In this document: positions 20,714 through 29,614 of the stretch, in pieces
How the letters are laid out: each line of letters starts with the position of its first letter
How positions within the stretch are numbered: position 1 is the stretch's first letter
From: Pseudomonas denitrificans (nom. rej.)
GTDB taxonomy: Bacteria; Pseudomonadota; Gammaproteobacteria; Pseudomonadales; Pseudomonadaceae
DNA: 64,000 bases
Reading direction: 5' to 3'
Assembly (NCBI RefSeq): GCF_008807415.1
Contig: NZ_CP043626.1
Location: forward strand, 6,176,501 to 6,240,500
Program-made: the position numbers and the translations under genes
Notes under the pieces: generated by a model
The model's database searches: none
The model's input: the letters and a program-made list of their open reading frames with translations, nothing else
What the model was told of the DNA's origin: nothing

Positions 20714-21742
20714 TCAGGCTCGGTCGACCTTGACCACCCAGCCTTCCGGACCTTCCACGTCACCCTTCTGGATGCCGGTCAGTTCCTCGTAGAGGCGACG
20801 GGTCACCGGGCCGACGTCTTCGCGGCTGAAGAATACGTGCAGGTTGTCCTTGTACTGGATGCCGCCGATCGGGGTGATCACCGCTGCGGTACCGCAGGCG
20901 CCGGCTTCCTTGAAGCGGGCCAGGTCGTCGATCTGCACGTCGCCTTCGACCACTTTCAGGCCCAGGCGCTGTTCGGCCAGCTGCATCAGCGACAGTCGGG
21001 TGATGCCCGGCAGCACCGAGCTGGAGCGCGGGGTGACGAACTCGTTGTCATGGGTGATGGCGAAGAAGTTGGCCGAGCCCACTTCCTCGATGCGGCTGTG
21101 GGTGGCCGGGTCGAGGTAGATGCAGTCGGCGAAGCCTTCTTTCTTGGCCTGGGCGCCCGGCATCAGGCTGGCGGCGTAGTTGCCACCGACCTTGGCGGCG
21201 CCGGTGCCGTTGGGGGCGGCGCGGTCGTAGGTGGAGATCACGAAGTCATGGGGCTTCATGCCGCCCTTGAAGTAGGCGCCGACCGGGATGCAGAACACCG
21301 AGAAGATGAATTCCGGAGCCGGGCGCACGCCGATGTTGTCGCCCACGCCGATCACGAACGGGCGCAGGTACAGCGCGCCGCCCGAGCCGTACGGGGGGAT
21401 GAAGCGCTCGTTGGCGCGCACGACCTGCTTGCAGGCCTCGATGAACTGCTCTTCGGACACTTGCGGCATCAGTACGCGGGCGCAGCTGCGGGCCATGCGC
21501 GCGGCGTTCTGGTCCGGGCGGAACAGGTTGATCGAGCCGTCCTTGCAGCGGTAGGCCTTGAGGCCTTCGAAGCACTGCTGGCCGTAGTGCAGGGCGGAGG
21601 AGCCCTCGCTGATGTGCAGGGTGTTGTCTTCGGTCAGCTTGCCGTCGTCCCACAGACCATCGCGCCAGTGAGAGATGTAGCGGAAGTCGGTCTTGATGTA
21701 ATCGAATCCGAGCGTGCCCCAATCGATGTCTTTCTGTTCCAT
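20714..21742 (-). CDS. ilvE: Branched-chain amino acid aminotransferase (class IV, long type)
   Basis: The 342-residue PLP enzyme interconverts Leu, Ile, Val and their 2-oxo acids. It is the longer, BCAT-like form: FDYIKTDFRYISHWRDG N-terminus, QQCFEGLKAYRC, and the PLP-lysine region AAKVGGNYAAS. P. aeruginosa has a shorter IlvE elsewhere, so this may be a second copy. Start MEQKDIDWG is preferred because of the GAGGCAACC site; an upstream in-frame ATG would add 16 residues. It has a 370-base leader and lies between ladS and the IclR regulator at the left edge of the accessory island. Confidence 0.9.
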   Translation of the reverse strand: MEQKDIDWGTLGFDYIKTDFRYISHWRDGLWDDGKLTEDNTLHISEGSSALHYGQQCFEGLKAYRCKDGSINLFRPDQNAARMARSCARVLMPQVSEEQFIEACKQVVRANERFIPPYGSGGALYLRPFVIGVGDNIGVRPAPEFIFSVFCIPVGAYFKGGMKPHDFVISTYDRAAPNGTGAAKVGGNYAASLMPGAQAKKEGFADCIYLDPATHSRIEEVGSANFFAITHDNEFVTPRSSSVLPGITRLSLMQLAEQRLGLKVVEGDVQIDDLARFKEAGACGTAAVITPIGGIQYKDNLHVFFSREDVGPVTRRLYEELTGIQKGDVEGPEGWVVKVDRA

Positions 21743-22114
21743 GGTTGCCTCATTCAATGGGATTACCTGCGGCTGCCGCGAGCCATTCAAGGCCGGCGAG
21801 CATCCGGGCAGAAGGTTTGGCGGGCTCTGGCGGCGGGCTGCCTGAATCGCAAGGGATTCAGGCGTGCGGCGGGAACGGTGTTCTCCGCGGGATGGTCACC
21901 GCCAGGACTCCATCAAGACTTGCCATGATACCGGCGATAGTCGTGGCTGTGGGCCCCTGGCGGCGAATATCGCTGCCATCAGTCGCATCGGGAATGCTGC
22001 GACGCGGGCGCCGGCGCGCTGGGTTCCGCTGTGCGGTTTCGCGCCGGTGCCGTTGCTCTTGTCGAAATCATCCATTCACATGAATGTCATTTCATATGGT
22101 GAATATAGTTCGGG
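21743..22114. other. Intergenic leader between ilvE-like gene and IclR gene
   Basis: No gene is visible. A hairpin CCTGAATC...GATTCAGG lies at 21841-21862. Near 22073-22086 the palindrome CATTCA-CA-TGAATG is followed by TTTCATATGGTGAA in an A+T-rich patch. These boxes resemble the palindrome upstream of the IclR gene and may be operator and promoter for the aminotransferase. Confidence 0.5.
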
Positions 22115-22930
22115 CTATTCCGCTGGGCTGATGGCGCTTTGCGGGAACAGTGAGCGGCTGATGAAACAGGCTGTCTCGTGCAGGCTGGCGCCGATCTGCT
22201 CGAGCTTCTCGCGGTCGTGCTGGGCGCTGATGCCGATGCCGGAAATGATGAAGCGTGGCTGGCGATCGTGGTCGATGATCGCGCTGGCGACCATGCTGAC
22301 GCCGCGATACAGGTGGTCCTGGTCGATGGCCCAGCCGCGCTCCAGCGTGGCAGCGGCGTCGCGGCGGTACTCGTCGAAGTTCGGTGGATTCTCCCAGCGC
22401 ACGCGGGTCAGGCGGCGTCGCAGTTCATCCTCGGGGAGGTTGCGCAGCCCGGCGATGCAGCGTCCGGCGGCGCCTACCAGCTCCGGCAGGCGCGAGCCCA
22501 CGGCGACGTTGACGTGCGCCACGGTTGGTGCGGACACGGCGATCACGCGGATGTGCGCATCGTCGGTGACCTGCCACAAGGTGATCAGGATGTGGTGGCT
22601 GGTGCTCAGGCGCTCCAGTTCCGGCTGGATCAGGTCGGCGTAGCTGCGACCGATGAAACTCACTGCCAGCTCCGACAGGCCCAGGCCCAGGCGATAGGTC
22701 TTGGTCTCGTTGTCGAACGAGGTCAGCTGCTCGTTGCTCAGTGTGCGCAGGATATTGAAGGTGGTGCTCGGGCTGATGCCGGTGGCGCGGGCGATGGCGG
22801 TCGCGCCCTCGGGGCCTTCGGCGTTGGCCAGGTGGCGCAGGATCTGGATGGCATTCACCACGGCGCCGACATCCTTGGCGCCGCCAGTGCGTTTGCTGCT
22901 GGCTTCTTCGACGGTTTTTTCAGTGGTCAT
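22115..22930 (-). CDS. IclR-family transcriptional regulator
   Basis: The 271-residue protein (from MTTEKTVEEASS) has an N-terminal winged-helix (VVNAIQILRHLANAEGPEGA, then ISPSTTFNILRTL) and a C-terminal IclR effector domain (about residues 90-260). IclR proteins usually control adjacent catabolic operons and bind a pathway acid or CoA-related ligand. It is divergent from the operon starting at 23072. An alternative start at 22951 adds seven residues but lies inside the palindrome at 22948-22967, so the shorter form is preferred; neither start has a good ribosome-binding site. Confidence 0.88.
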   Translation of the reverse strand: MTTEKTVEEASSKRTGGAKDVGAVVNAIQILRHLANAEGPEGATAIARATGISPSTTFNILRTLSNEQLTSFDNETKTYRLGLGLSELAVSFIGRSYADLIQPELERLSTSHHILITLWQVTDDAHIRVIAVSAPTVAHVNVAVGSRLPELVGAAGRCIAGLRNLPEDELRRRLTRVRWENPPNFDEYRRDAAATLERGWAIDQDHLYRGVSMVASAIIDHDRQPRFIISGIGISAQHDREKLEQIGASLHETACFISRSLFPQSAISPAE

Positions 22931-22947
22931 ATTCTGTATTCTGATTG

Positions 22948-22967
22948 ACATTCAGTATTGTGAATGT
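22948..22967. promoter_or_regulatory. Candidate IclR operator
   Basis: Perfect seven-base inverted repeat ACATTCA-N6-TGAATGT, in an A+T-rich patch between the divergent IclR gene and the catabolic operon. Repeated GTATTCTGA-like half-boxes flank it. Position and symmetry suit autoregulation and operon control. Confidence 0.55.
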
Positions 22968-23071
22968 ATTCTGACCCTGCGACGCCTGCAACGGCTTCCG
23001 TGAAGCTGGCTTGGCATGGGCGGTAACGCACTTTGCAACAAAGGCAGAACAAGAACAAAGGAGAAACCTCA

Positions 23072-23458
23072 ATGGTGGATTTCCCCGACCGCAACATGCC
23101 AGGGCCAGAGGCGCAGTACCTTGCCTTCCTCGCCCAGGGTCGCTTCATGTTGCAGCGCAGCGCCTCCACCGGCCGGCACGTGTTCTACCCGCGCACCCAG
23201 GTGCCCGGCAGCGGCGAAACGGACCTGGAATGGGTTCCCGCCAGTGGCCTGGGCACCCTTTATGCCCTGACCGTCAACCGCGCCCGCAGCGGTGACTACA
23301 ACGTCGCCCTGGTCGACCTCGATGAAGGCGTGCGCATGATGTCTCGTATCGAAGGTCACCTCAGCCTGCCCATCGGCACCCGCCTCAAGGCGCGCATCGC
23401 CCAGCAGGACAGCGGCCCCGCCGTCGTCTTCGAGCCCCTGACGGAGGCAAAGTCATGA
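23072..23458 (+). CDS. DUF35 OB-fold protein without zinc-ribbon cysteines
   Basis: The 128-residue protein aligns by pattern with DUF35/Zn-ribbon OB-fold partners of thiolase-like enzymes: LQRSASTGRHVFYPRTQVPG corresponds to the usual C-x2-C-G...PR..CP.CG knuckle, then WVPASGLGTLYALTV enters the OB fold. All four ribbon cysteines are replaced and the protein has no cysteine at all. DUF35 partners dock onto thiolase-like enzymes and shape the substrate tunnel. It overlaps the thiolase-like gene by four bases (ATGA). The start has an AAAGGAG site. First gene of the island operon. Confidence 0.85.
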   Translation: MVDFPDRNMPGPEAQYLAFLAQGRFMLQRSASTGRHVFYPRTQVPGSGETDLEWVPASGLGTLYALTVNRARSGDYNVALVDLDEGVRMMSRIEGHLSLPIGTRLKARIAQQDSGPAVVFEPLTEAKS

Positions 23459-24606
23459 GCCAGGTCCTGCGCGGCAAGACCGCCATCGTCGGCATCGGCA
23501 GCGCCGGTATCGGCGAAGCCCACGGCTACAGCGCCATGGAACTGCTTGGCCAGGCCTCGATGAAGGCCATCGCCGATGCTGGGCTTGCGCTCTCGGACAT
23601 CGACGCGGTGTTCTCGGCCACCAGCTCCCACGCCTTCCCGACGCTCTCGGTCTGCGAGTACCTCGGCATCAAGCCGAAATTCGTCGACGGCACCAACGTC
23701 GGTGGCTCCAGCTTCGAGCTGCACCTGCTGCAGGCGACCCTGGCCCTGGAAGCCGGCCTGTGTGACGCGGCGCTGATCTGCTACGGCTCCAACCAGCGCA
23801 CTGCCGGCGGCAAACTGGTGTCGATGAGCGAGCCGCAGTGGCACGAGACGCCCTACCAGCCGCGTCACCCGATCACCGCTTACGCCCTGGCCGCCAGCCG
23901 CCACATGCATCAATACGGCACCACCCGCGAGCACCTGGCCGAAGTGGCCGTGGCAGCGCGCGGTTGGGCCAACCTCAACCCCGAGGCCTTTGCCCGTGGC
24001 CCGCTGAGCATCGATGAGGTGCTCGCCGCACGGATGGTCAGCGACCCGCTGAGCAAGGCCGACTGCTGCCTGGTCACCGATGGAGGCGGCGCCTGCGTGA
24101 TGGTGCGTGCCGACCGCGCGCGCGACCTGCCCAAAGCGCCGATCTACTTCCTCGGCGCCGCCGGCGCGCAGTGGCACCGCTCCATCGTCGTCATGCCCGA
24201 CCTCACCGTCACCGCCGCTTCCGAGAGCGGCCCGCGAGCCATGCAGATGGCCGGGGTAAAGCACTCGGACATCGACCTGGTGATGGTCTACGACGCCTTC
24301 ACCATCAATACGATCCTGTTCCTCGAGGACCTCGGCTTCTGCCCGAAGGGCGAGGGTGGCCGCTTCGTCCAGGGCGGGCGCATCGCTCCTGGCGGCGAAC
24401 TGGCGGTGAACACCAACGGCGGCGGGCTGTCCTGTGTGCATCCGGGCATGTACGGCATGTTCCTGATCATCGAGGCGGTCACCCAGCTGCGTCGCGAGGC
24501 CGGTGAACGCCAGCTGAAGAAGGCCGACGTGGCGCTGCTGCACGGCAACGGCGGCACCTTGTCCAGCCAGGTGACGGCACTGCTCGGCACCCAAGCGGTG
24601 CTCTGA
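23455..24606 (+). CDS. Thiolase-like protein (SCP2/Ltp2 type), cysteine-less at the nucleophile site
   Basis: The 383-residue protein has the two-domain thiolase fold pattern of lipid-transfer-protein thiolases: early AIVGIGSAGIGE, NVGGSSFELHLLQATLALEAG where ordinary thiolases have the nucleophilic Cys, VYDAFTINTILFLEDLGFC, and NTNGGGLSCVHPGMYG near the C-terminus. The position of the catalytic cysteine is occupied by Gly/Ser. Ltp2-type relatives with a DUF35 partner are retro-aldolases that release propionyl-CoA from a beta-hydroxyacyl-CoA. The overlapping DUF35 gene supports such a complex. Thiolytic activity is unlikely. Confidence 0.85.
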   Translation: MSQVLRGKTAIVGIGSAGIGEAHGYSAMELLGQASMKAIADAGLALSDIDAVFSATSSHAFPTLSVCEYLGIKPKFVDGTNVGGSSFELHLLQATLALEAGLCDAALICYGSNQRTAGGKLVSMSEPQWHETPYQPRHPITAYALAASRHMHQYGTTREHLAEVAVAARGWANLNPEAFARGPLSIDEVLAARMVSDPLSKADCCLVTDGGGACVMVRADRARDLPKAPIYFLGAAGAQWHRSIVVMPDLTVTAASESGPRAMQMAGVKHSDIDLVMVYDAFTINTILFLEDLGFCPKGEGGRFVQGGRIAPGGELAVNTNGGGLSCVHPGMYGMFLIIEAVTQLRREAGERQLKKADVALLHGNGGTLSSQVTALLGTQAVL

Positions 24607-24748
24607 AAGCCCGTGCTCTGAAATTCAGGGCTCTGAAACACAGGGCCGACGCTCCCGGTGGCTGCTGCCCGCAGCCTGCCGTGGATGCGCTCGCCCTCGC
24701 GCCGGCACGCAAACGCCCGGCACCCGCTACTTGTTCAGGTGGAACGTC

Positions 24749-26883
24749 ATGTCAGTGAGTCACTTGCAACACACCGGTTTCTCCAGTCTCACCCCCCTGG
24801 TGCAGCCGCGCTCGGTTGCCGTGGTCGGCGCTTCCAGCGACCCGCACCGCATCGGCGGCCGCCCCATTGCCTACATGCTGCGCAATGGCTTTTCCGGGCG
24901 CATCCTGCCGGTGAACCCCAACCGCACCGAGATCCAGGGCCTGCCGGCCTACGCCAGCGTCGATGCGCTGCCCGAGGCGCCGGACGTGGCGATCATCGCG
25001 GTGCCGGCGCCGCAGGTGCTGGAGACCGTCCAGGCGCTGGGCCGCAAGGGCGCGCGCAGCGCCATCGTGTTCTCCTCCGGCTTCAGCGAAGTCGGCGAGG
25101 AAGGCGTGGCCATGCAGGACGCTATCGTCGAAGCCGCCCGCGCGGCGAACATGCGCCTGCTGGGGCCGAACGCGCTGGGCGTGTTCAACGCCAACCTGGG
25201 CTACTACGCCTTCTTCTCCACCAGCCTGGAACGCGGCATTCCGCTGGCCGGGCGGGTCGGCATCGCCACCCAGTCCGGCGCCTACGGGGCGCACCTGCTC
25301 GGCCTGTCGCGGCAGCGCGGGCTGGGCACGCCGATCTGCGTCGCCACCGGCAACGAAGCCGACGTCACCCTGGGCGATGCCATCGGCTGGTTGGTGGAGT
25401 CGCCGGAGATCGACGTGGTCATGGCCTACGCCGAATCCATCCGCAACGTCGACAGCTTCCTCGCCGCTCTCGAAGCGGCCCATCGCGCGGGCAAGCCGGT
25501 GATCCTGCACAAAGTCGGGCGCAGCGAACTGGGCGGCCGCGCGGCCATGTCGCACACCGCCTCCCTGGCGGGTGATGACAAGGTGCTCGACGCGGTGCTG
25601 GCCGACTACGCCGTGGTCCGCGCGCGCACCACCGAGGAGCTGGTGGACATCGCCTACCTCGCTACCCAGCGCATCTACCCGGTGAACAACAGCCTGGGGA
25701 TGATCACCGTCAGCGGTGGCGCCGGCATCATCGTCAGCGACGCCGCCGAGGACTTCGGCCTGCCCATGCCGCCGATGCCCGAAGCGGCCCAGGCACGCCT
25801 GAAGCAGCGCCTGCACTACGCCTCGCCACTCAACCCGGTGGACTGCACCGCCCAGGCGCTCAACGACCTGAGCCTGGTGCACGACTTCACCGAGTCCATG
25901 GTGGTGGACGGTGGCTACCGCTCGCTGATCGCCTTCTTCACCCAGGCCGGCACCGCCGCCTCCATTGGCCCGCGCCTCGCCGAGCAGTTCGCGCGGATCA
26001 AGGTCGATCACCCGGACCGCCTGTTCGTGGTCTCGGTGATGGGCGAGGGCGAGGAGCTGGCACCGTACCAGAAGGCCGGCTTCGCCCTGTTCGAGGACCC
26101 GACCCGCGCGGTGCGCGCCATCCAGGCCATGGGCCAGTTGGGCGAAGCCTTCGCCCGCCCGCTGCGCAGGATTCCCGCGCCCGGCGGCGTCGAGCTGCCG
26201 GCCAGCACGCCCGGTGAGGCCGAAGCCAAGCAATTGCTGGCGCGCGCCGGCATCGAATCGGCGCCCGAGCGGGTGCTGAAAAGTGCGGCGGAAGCCGCCG
26301 CCTTCGCCGAGCAGATCGGCTTCCCGGTGGTGCTGAAAATCGCCTCGGCGGACATCCTGCACAAGTCGGAAATCGGCGGCGTGCTGCTCAACGTCAGCAG
26401 CTCCCAGGCCGTGCGCGAAGGCTACGATCTGCTGCTGCAACGCGCTGCCGAACATGCGCCGAACGCCCGCCTCGACGGCGTGCTGGTGGCCCGTCAGCTG
26501 CAGGGTGGCGTGGAGTGCTTCATGGGTATCCAGCGCGACCCGCAGTTCGGACCAGTGGCCGTGTTCGGTCTCGGCGGCATCTTCGTCGAAGTGCTCAAGG
26601 ACGTGGTGTTCCGCCGCTGTCCGTTCGGCGTCGACGAGGCCGAGCAGATGATCCGCAGCATCAAGGGTGCACCGCTGCTGCTGGGCGCCCGGGTCGCCCG
26701 GTGACCGACATCCAGGCGCTGTCGCGGGTGCTCGCGCAGCTCTCGCAGTTCGCCGCCGAGGCCGGTCCGCGCCTGCGTTCGGTCGACCTCAACCCGGTCT
26801 TCGCCATGCCCGAGGGGCAGGGCGCGTGGGCCGCCGATGCGGTGCTGGAAGTGGAGGAGGTGGCCCATGGCGCTGAATCCTGA
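24749..26883 (+). pseudogene. NDP-forming acyl-CoA synthetase, frameshifted near the C-terminus
   Basis: This is a fused SucD-like/SucC-like acyl-CoA synthetase (ADP-forming acetate-CoA ligase family): CoA-binding domain (VAVVGASSDPHRIGG), succinyl-CoA ligase-like domain with THSGAYG-type and SHTASLAG segments, and ATP-grasp (VVLKIASADILHKSEIGGV). At 26691-26693 three G replace the four expected, so GARG-RPVTDIQ is read as GARVAR then stop at 26704. The missing tail (RSVDLNPVFAMPEGQGAW) continues in the next frame to 26883. Repaired length is 711 residues, normal for the family. It overlaps the MaoC gene by 17 bases. Likely activates the imported acid. Confidence 0.9.
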
Positions 26884-27748
26884 GCACCTGCTGAACTACC
26901 CGATCCCCGAAGTGCGGCAGCGTTTCAGCCGCCAGGACAGCGCTTTCTACGCGCTGTCGGTGGGCCTCGGCGCCGACCCGATGGATGAGCACCAGCTGAC
27001 CTTCGTCGACGCCAACCGCGACCTCCAGGCGCTGCCCTGCATGGCCGTGGTGCTCGGCCACCCCGGCTTCTGGCTGGGCAACCCGGATACCGGCGTCGAT
27101 GCCCTGCGCCTGGTCCACGGCGAGCAGAGTATCGAGTGGCTGAAACCGCTGCCGGTGGAAGGCGAAGTGATCGGCCGCACCCGCGTCACCGGTCTGGTGG
27201 ACAAGGGAGCCGGCAAGGGCGCGCTGCTCTACAGCGAGAAGGTCGTCAGCGACGCGCAGAGCGGCGAGGTGCTGGCGATTGCCCGTGGCACCACCTTCCT
27301 GCGCGGTGACGGCGGCTTCGGCGGCGACAGTCAGTCGCTCAGTCAGCCGCACCGTCTGCCCGAGCAGGCGCCGGACCTGGTCATCGACTTGCCGACACGC
27401 CCGGAACAGGCGCTGCACTACCGCCTCAACGGCGACGACAACCCGATCCACGCCAGCCCCGCGGCGGCCGCTCGCGGTGGTTTCCCGCGGCCGATCCTGC
27501 ATGGCCTGTGCACCCTCGGCGTGGCCTTCCATGCGCTGCTGCGCGGCTTCGCCGACTACCGCGCGGAGCGCTTCGCCCACCTGCAGGTGCGCTTCTCGGC
27601 ACCGGTGTTCCCCGGCGAAACCCTGCGTACGGAAATCTGGAATGACGGCTCCTTCCGCACCCGCGTCGTCGAGCGCGACGTGGTGGTGCTGGACAACGGC
27701 CGCGTAAGCCTGACCCCGGAGGGTGGAGAACCAGCCGGGCGGGCCTAG
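26867..27748 (+). CDS. MaoC-type (R)-enoyl-CoA hydratase, MFE-2 hydratase-2 like
   Basis: The 293-residue protein is a double hot-dog hydratase of the peroxisomal MFE-2 type. The N-terminal half opens MALNPEHLLNYPIPEV; the C-terminal half has the hydratase-2 motif NGDDNPIHASP followed by GFPRPILHGLCTLG, with the catalytic Asp and His. It would add water to a 2-enoyl-CoA to give a (3R)-hydroxyacyl-CoA. Start chosen for the GGAGGAGGT site, which lies in the end of the preceding gene. Compare ChsH1/ChsH2 of actinobacterial steroid side-chain clusters. Confidence 0.92.
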   Translation: MALNPEHLLNYPIPEVRQRFSRQDSAFYALSVGLGADPMDEHQLTFVDANRDLQALPCMAVVLGHPGFWLGNPDTGVDALRLVHGEQSIEWLKPLPVEGEVIGRTRVTGLVDKGAGKGALLYSEKVVSDAQSGEVLAIARGTTFLRGDGGFGGDSQSLSQPHRLPEQAPDLVIDLPTRPEQALHYRLNGDDNPIHASPAAAARGGFPRPILHGLCTLGVAFHALLRGFADYRAERFAHLQVRFSAPVFPGETLRTEIWNDGSFRTRVVERDVVVLDNGRVSLTPEGGEPAGRA

Positions 27749-27787
27749 CGCGACGACGACCTCAACCAACCTGCGAGAACAACAACA

Positions 27788-29155
27788 ATGAACGCACCCG
27801 ACAGCTTGGCCCAGAGCGCCGCGATACCGCGGCGGACCCTGGTGATCGCCTTCTTCTTCTGCTTCCTGGGTCTGCTCGCCGATGGCGCTGACCTGATGTT
27901 CCTCGCCTACAGCCTGAACAGCCTCAAGGCCGAGTTCGGCCTGTCCAACTTCGAGGCCGGCTCGCTGGGCAGCATCACCCTGGCCGGCATGGCCATCGGC
28001 GGCATCTACGGCGGCTGGGCGTGCGACCGCTTCGGCCGGGTGCGCGTGGTGACCTGGACCATCCTGGTGTTCTCCGTCGGTACCGCGCTGCTGGGCCTGG
28101 CGCACAACTACTGGGCCTTCGCACTGATCCGCTTCGTTTCCTCGCTGGGCCTGGGCTCGCTGTTCGTGGCCTGCAACATCCTGATGTCCGAGTTCGTCAC
28201 CGCCAAGTACCGCACTACCATCCTGGCGACCATGCAGGCCGGCTGGACCGTGGGCTACCTGGTGGCGACCATCCTCGCCGGGCAGATCATCCCGGACTAC
28301 GGCTGGCGCGCGCTGTTCTTCACCGCCATCGGCGCGGCGCTGATCTGCCTGGCGCTGCGGCCCTGGGTGCCGGAGTCGCCGTCCTGGCTGGCGGCTCGTG
28401 CGCAACGCGCGCAGCAGGCCAGCAGTCGCCAGCAGAGCGCGCCCAGCGGCGGCATGCGCCAATTGCTGGTCGATCCGTCCACCCGCCGCATGTTCGTGCT
28501 CTGGAGCATCACCTCGTGCTTCCTGCTGTTCGGCTACTACGGCACCAACAACTGGATGCCCTCGTACCTGGAAAGCGAGCTGGGCATGAACTTCAAGTCC
28601 ATGACCGGCTACATGGTCGGCACCTACACCGCGATGATCCTCGGCAAGGTGCTCGCCGGGATCGCCTCGGACCGCTTCGGCCGCCGCGCCACCTTCGCCG
28701 CCGGCGCCATCGGCACCGCGATCTTCATGCCGGTGATCGTGTTCTGGCACACCCCGGACAACATCGTCTGGATCCTCGCGCTGTTCGGCTTCATCTACGG
28801 CGTACCGGTGGGCGTGCTGGCCACCTACATGACCGAGAGCTTCTCCACCCAGGTGCGCGGCGCCGCCGTGGGCACTTCCTACAACCTCGGCCGCATCGGC
28901 GCGGCGGTGGCCCCGGCGGCCATCGGCCTGCTGGCCTCCCACGTGTCCATCGGCGCGGGCTTCCTGGTCATGGGCATCACCTACGTCATCACCGGCCTGA
29001 TCCCTGCGCTGATGATCCCCAACCGCCTGTATGACCCGAACCGCGAGGCGCGCAGCCCGCAGCCGGATGCCGCACCTGCAGCGCCCGCGCGCCCGGCGGT
29101 ACAAGGCGTGGCCCGCCCGGTGGGTCAGCCTGCCACGGAGGAAAGCGTTCGATGA
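27788..29155 (+). CDS. MFS transporter, aromatic-acid:H+ symporter type
   Basis: The 455-residue protein has twelve predicted membrane helices and the MFS loop motifs GGWACDRFGRVRV after helix 2 and ASDRFGRRATF after helix 8. The DGADLMFLAY stretch in helix 1 is the AAHS (PcaK/BenK) signature with its key Asp residues. It probably brings an organic acid across the inner membrane. The tail of about 40 residues is Ala/Pro/Arg-rich. Its last four bases overlap the thioesterase start (ATGA). Confidence 0.9.
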   Translation: MNAPDSLAQSAAIPRRTLVIAFFFCFLGLLADGADLMFLAYSLNSLKAEFGLSNFEAGSLGSITLAGMAIGGIYGGWACDRFGRVRVVTWTILVFSVGTALLGLAHNYWAFALIRFVSSLGLGSLFVACNILMSEFVTAKYRTTILATMQAGWTVGYLVATILAGQIIPDYGWRALFFTAIGAALICLALRPWVPESPSWLAARAQRAQQASSRQQSAPSGGMRQLLVDPSTRRMFVLWSITSCFLLFGYYGTNNWMPSYLESELGMNFKSMTGYMVGTYTAMILGKVLAGIASDRFGRRATFAAGAIGTAIFMPVIVFWHTPDNIVWILALFGFIYGVPVGVLATYMTESFSTQVRGAAVGTSYNLGRIGAAVAPAAIGLLASHVSIGAGFLVMGITYVITGLIPALMIPNRLYDPNREARSPQPDAAPAAPARPAVQGVARPVGQPATEESVR

Positions 29156-29610
29156 CCGATCTCACCTCGACCCGCGCCGCTGCACCTGCTGAGGGTGGCC
29201 TGGAGATGTTCCCCAGCGGCCGCTTCACCTTCCAGGAGTTCCTTGGCCTGGAGCGCTGGATCGATGGCGACGTGGTGCGGGTGCGCCTGCCTCACCGCCC
29301 GGAGCTGATGAACTACATCGGCAGCTTCCACGGCGGCGTGCTGATGAGCGTGCTCGATGCCGCCATGGCCGGGGCGATCCGCGCGCAGATGCCGGGTTGC
29401 TCGATGGTCACCATCGACATGGCCACCCACTTCATGGGCAGCACCAGCGGCGAGATCAACGCCGTCGGCCGGGTGCTGCGGCGGACCCGCACGCTGTGCT
29501 TCTGCGCGGCGGAAATCTTCGACGGGGCCGGCGAGCTGATCGCCAGCGCCACCGGCAGTTTCAAGTACCGGCCCGCTGCGGCCGGCGCTGTTCAACCGAC
29601 ACGGGAATGA
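29152..29610 (+). CDS. PaaI-type acyl-CoA thioesterase
   Basis: The 152-residue hot-dog protein has the PaaI/YdiI pattern: MNYIGSFHGGVLMSVLDAAMAGAI with the catalytic-site HGG and D, then VTIDMATHFMG. It would hydrolyse a stalled acyl-CoA to recycle CoA. Its start overlaps the MFS stop and it ends four bases before the next gene, so translation is coupled. Confidence 0.88.
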   Translation: MTDLTSTRAAAPAEGGLEMFPSGRFTFQEFLGLERWIDGDVVRVRLPHRPELMNYIGSFHGGVLMSVLDAAMAGAIRAQMPGCSMVTIDMATHFMGSTSGEINAVGRVLRRTRTLCFCAAEIFDGAGELIASATGSFKYRPAAAGAVQPTRE

Positions 29611-29614
29611 CGAA

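Noticed and set aside
26789..29104. A 771-codon minus-strand frame across the MaoC and MFS genes
   Set aside because: Shadow of two clear plus-strand genes, with His/Gly/Ala-rich translation.
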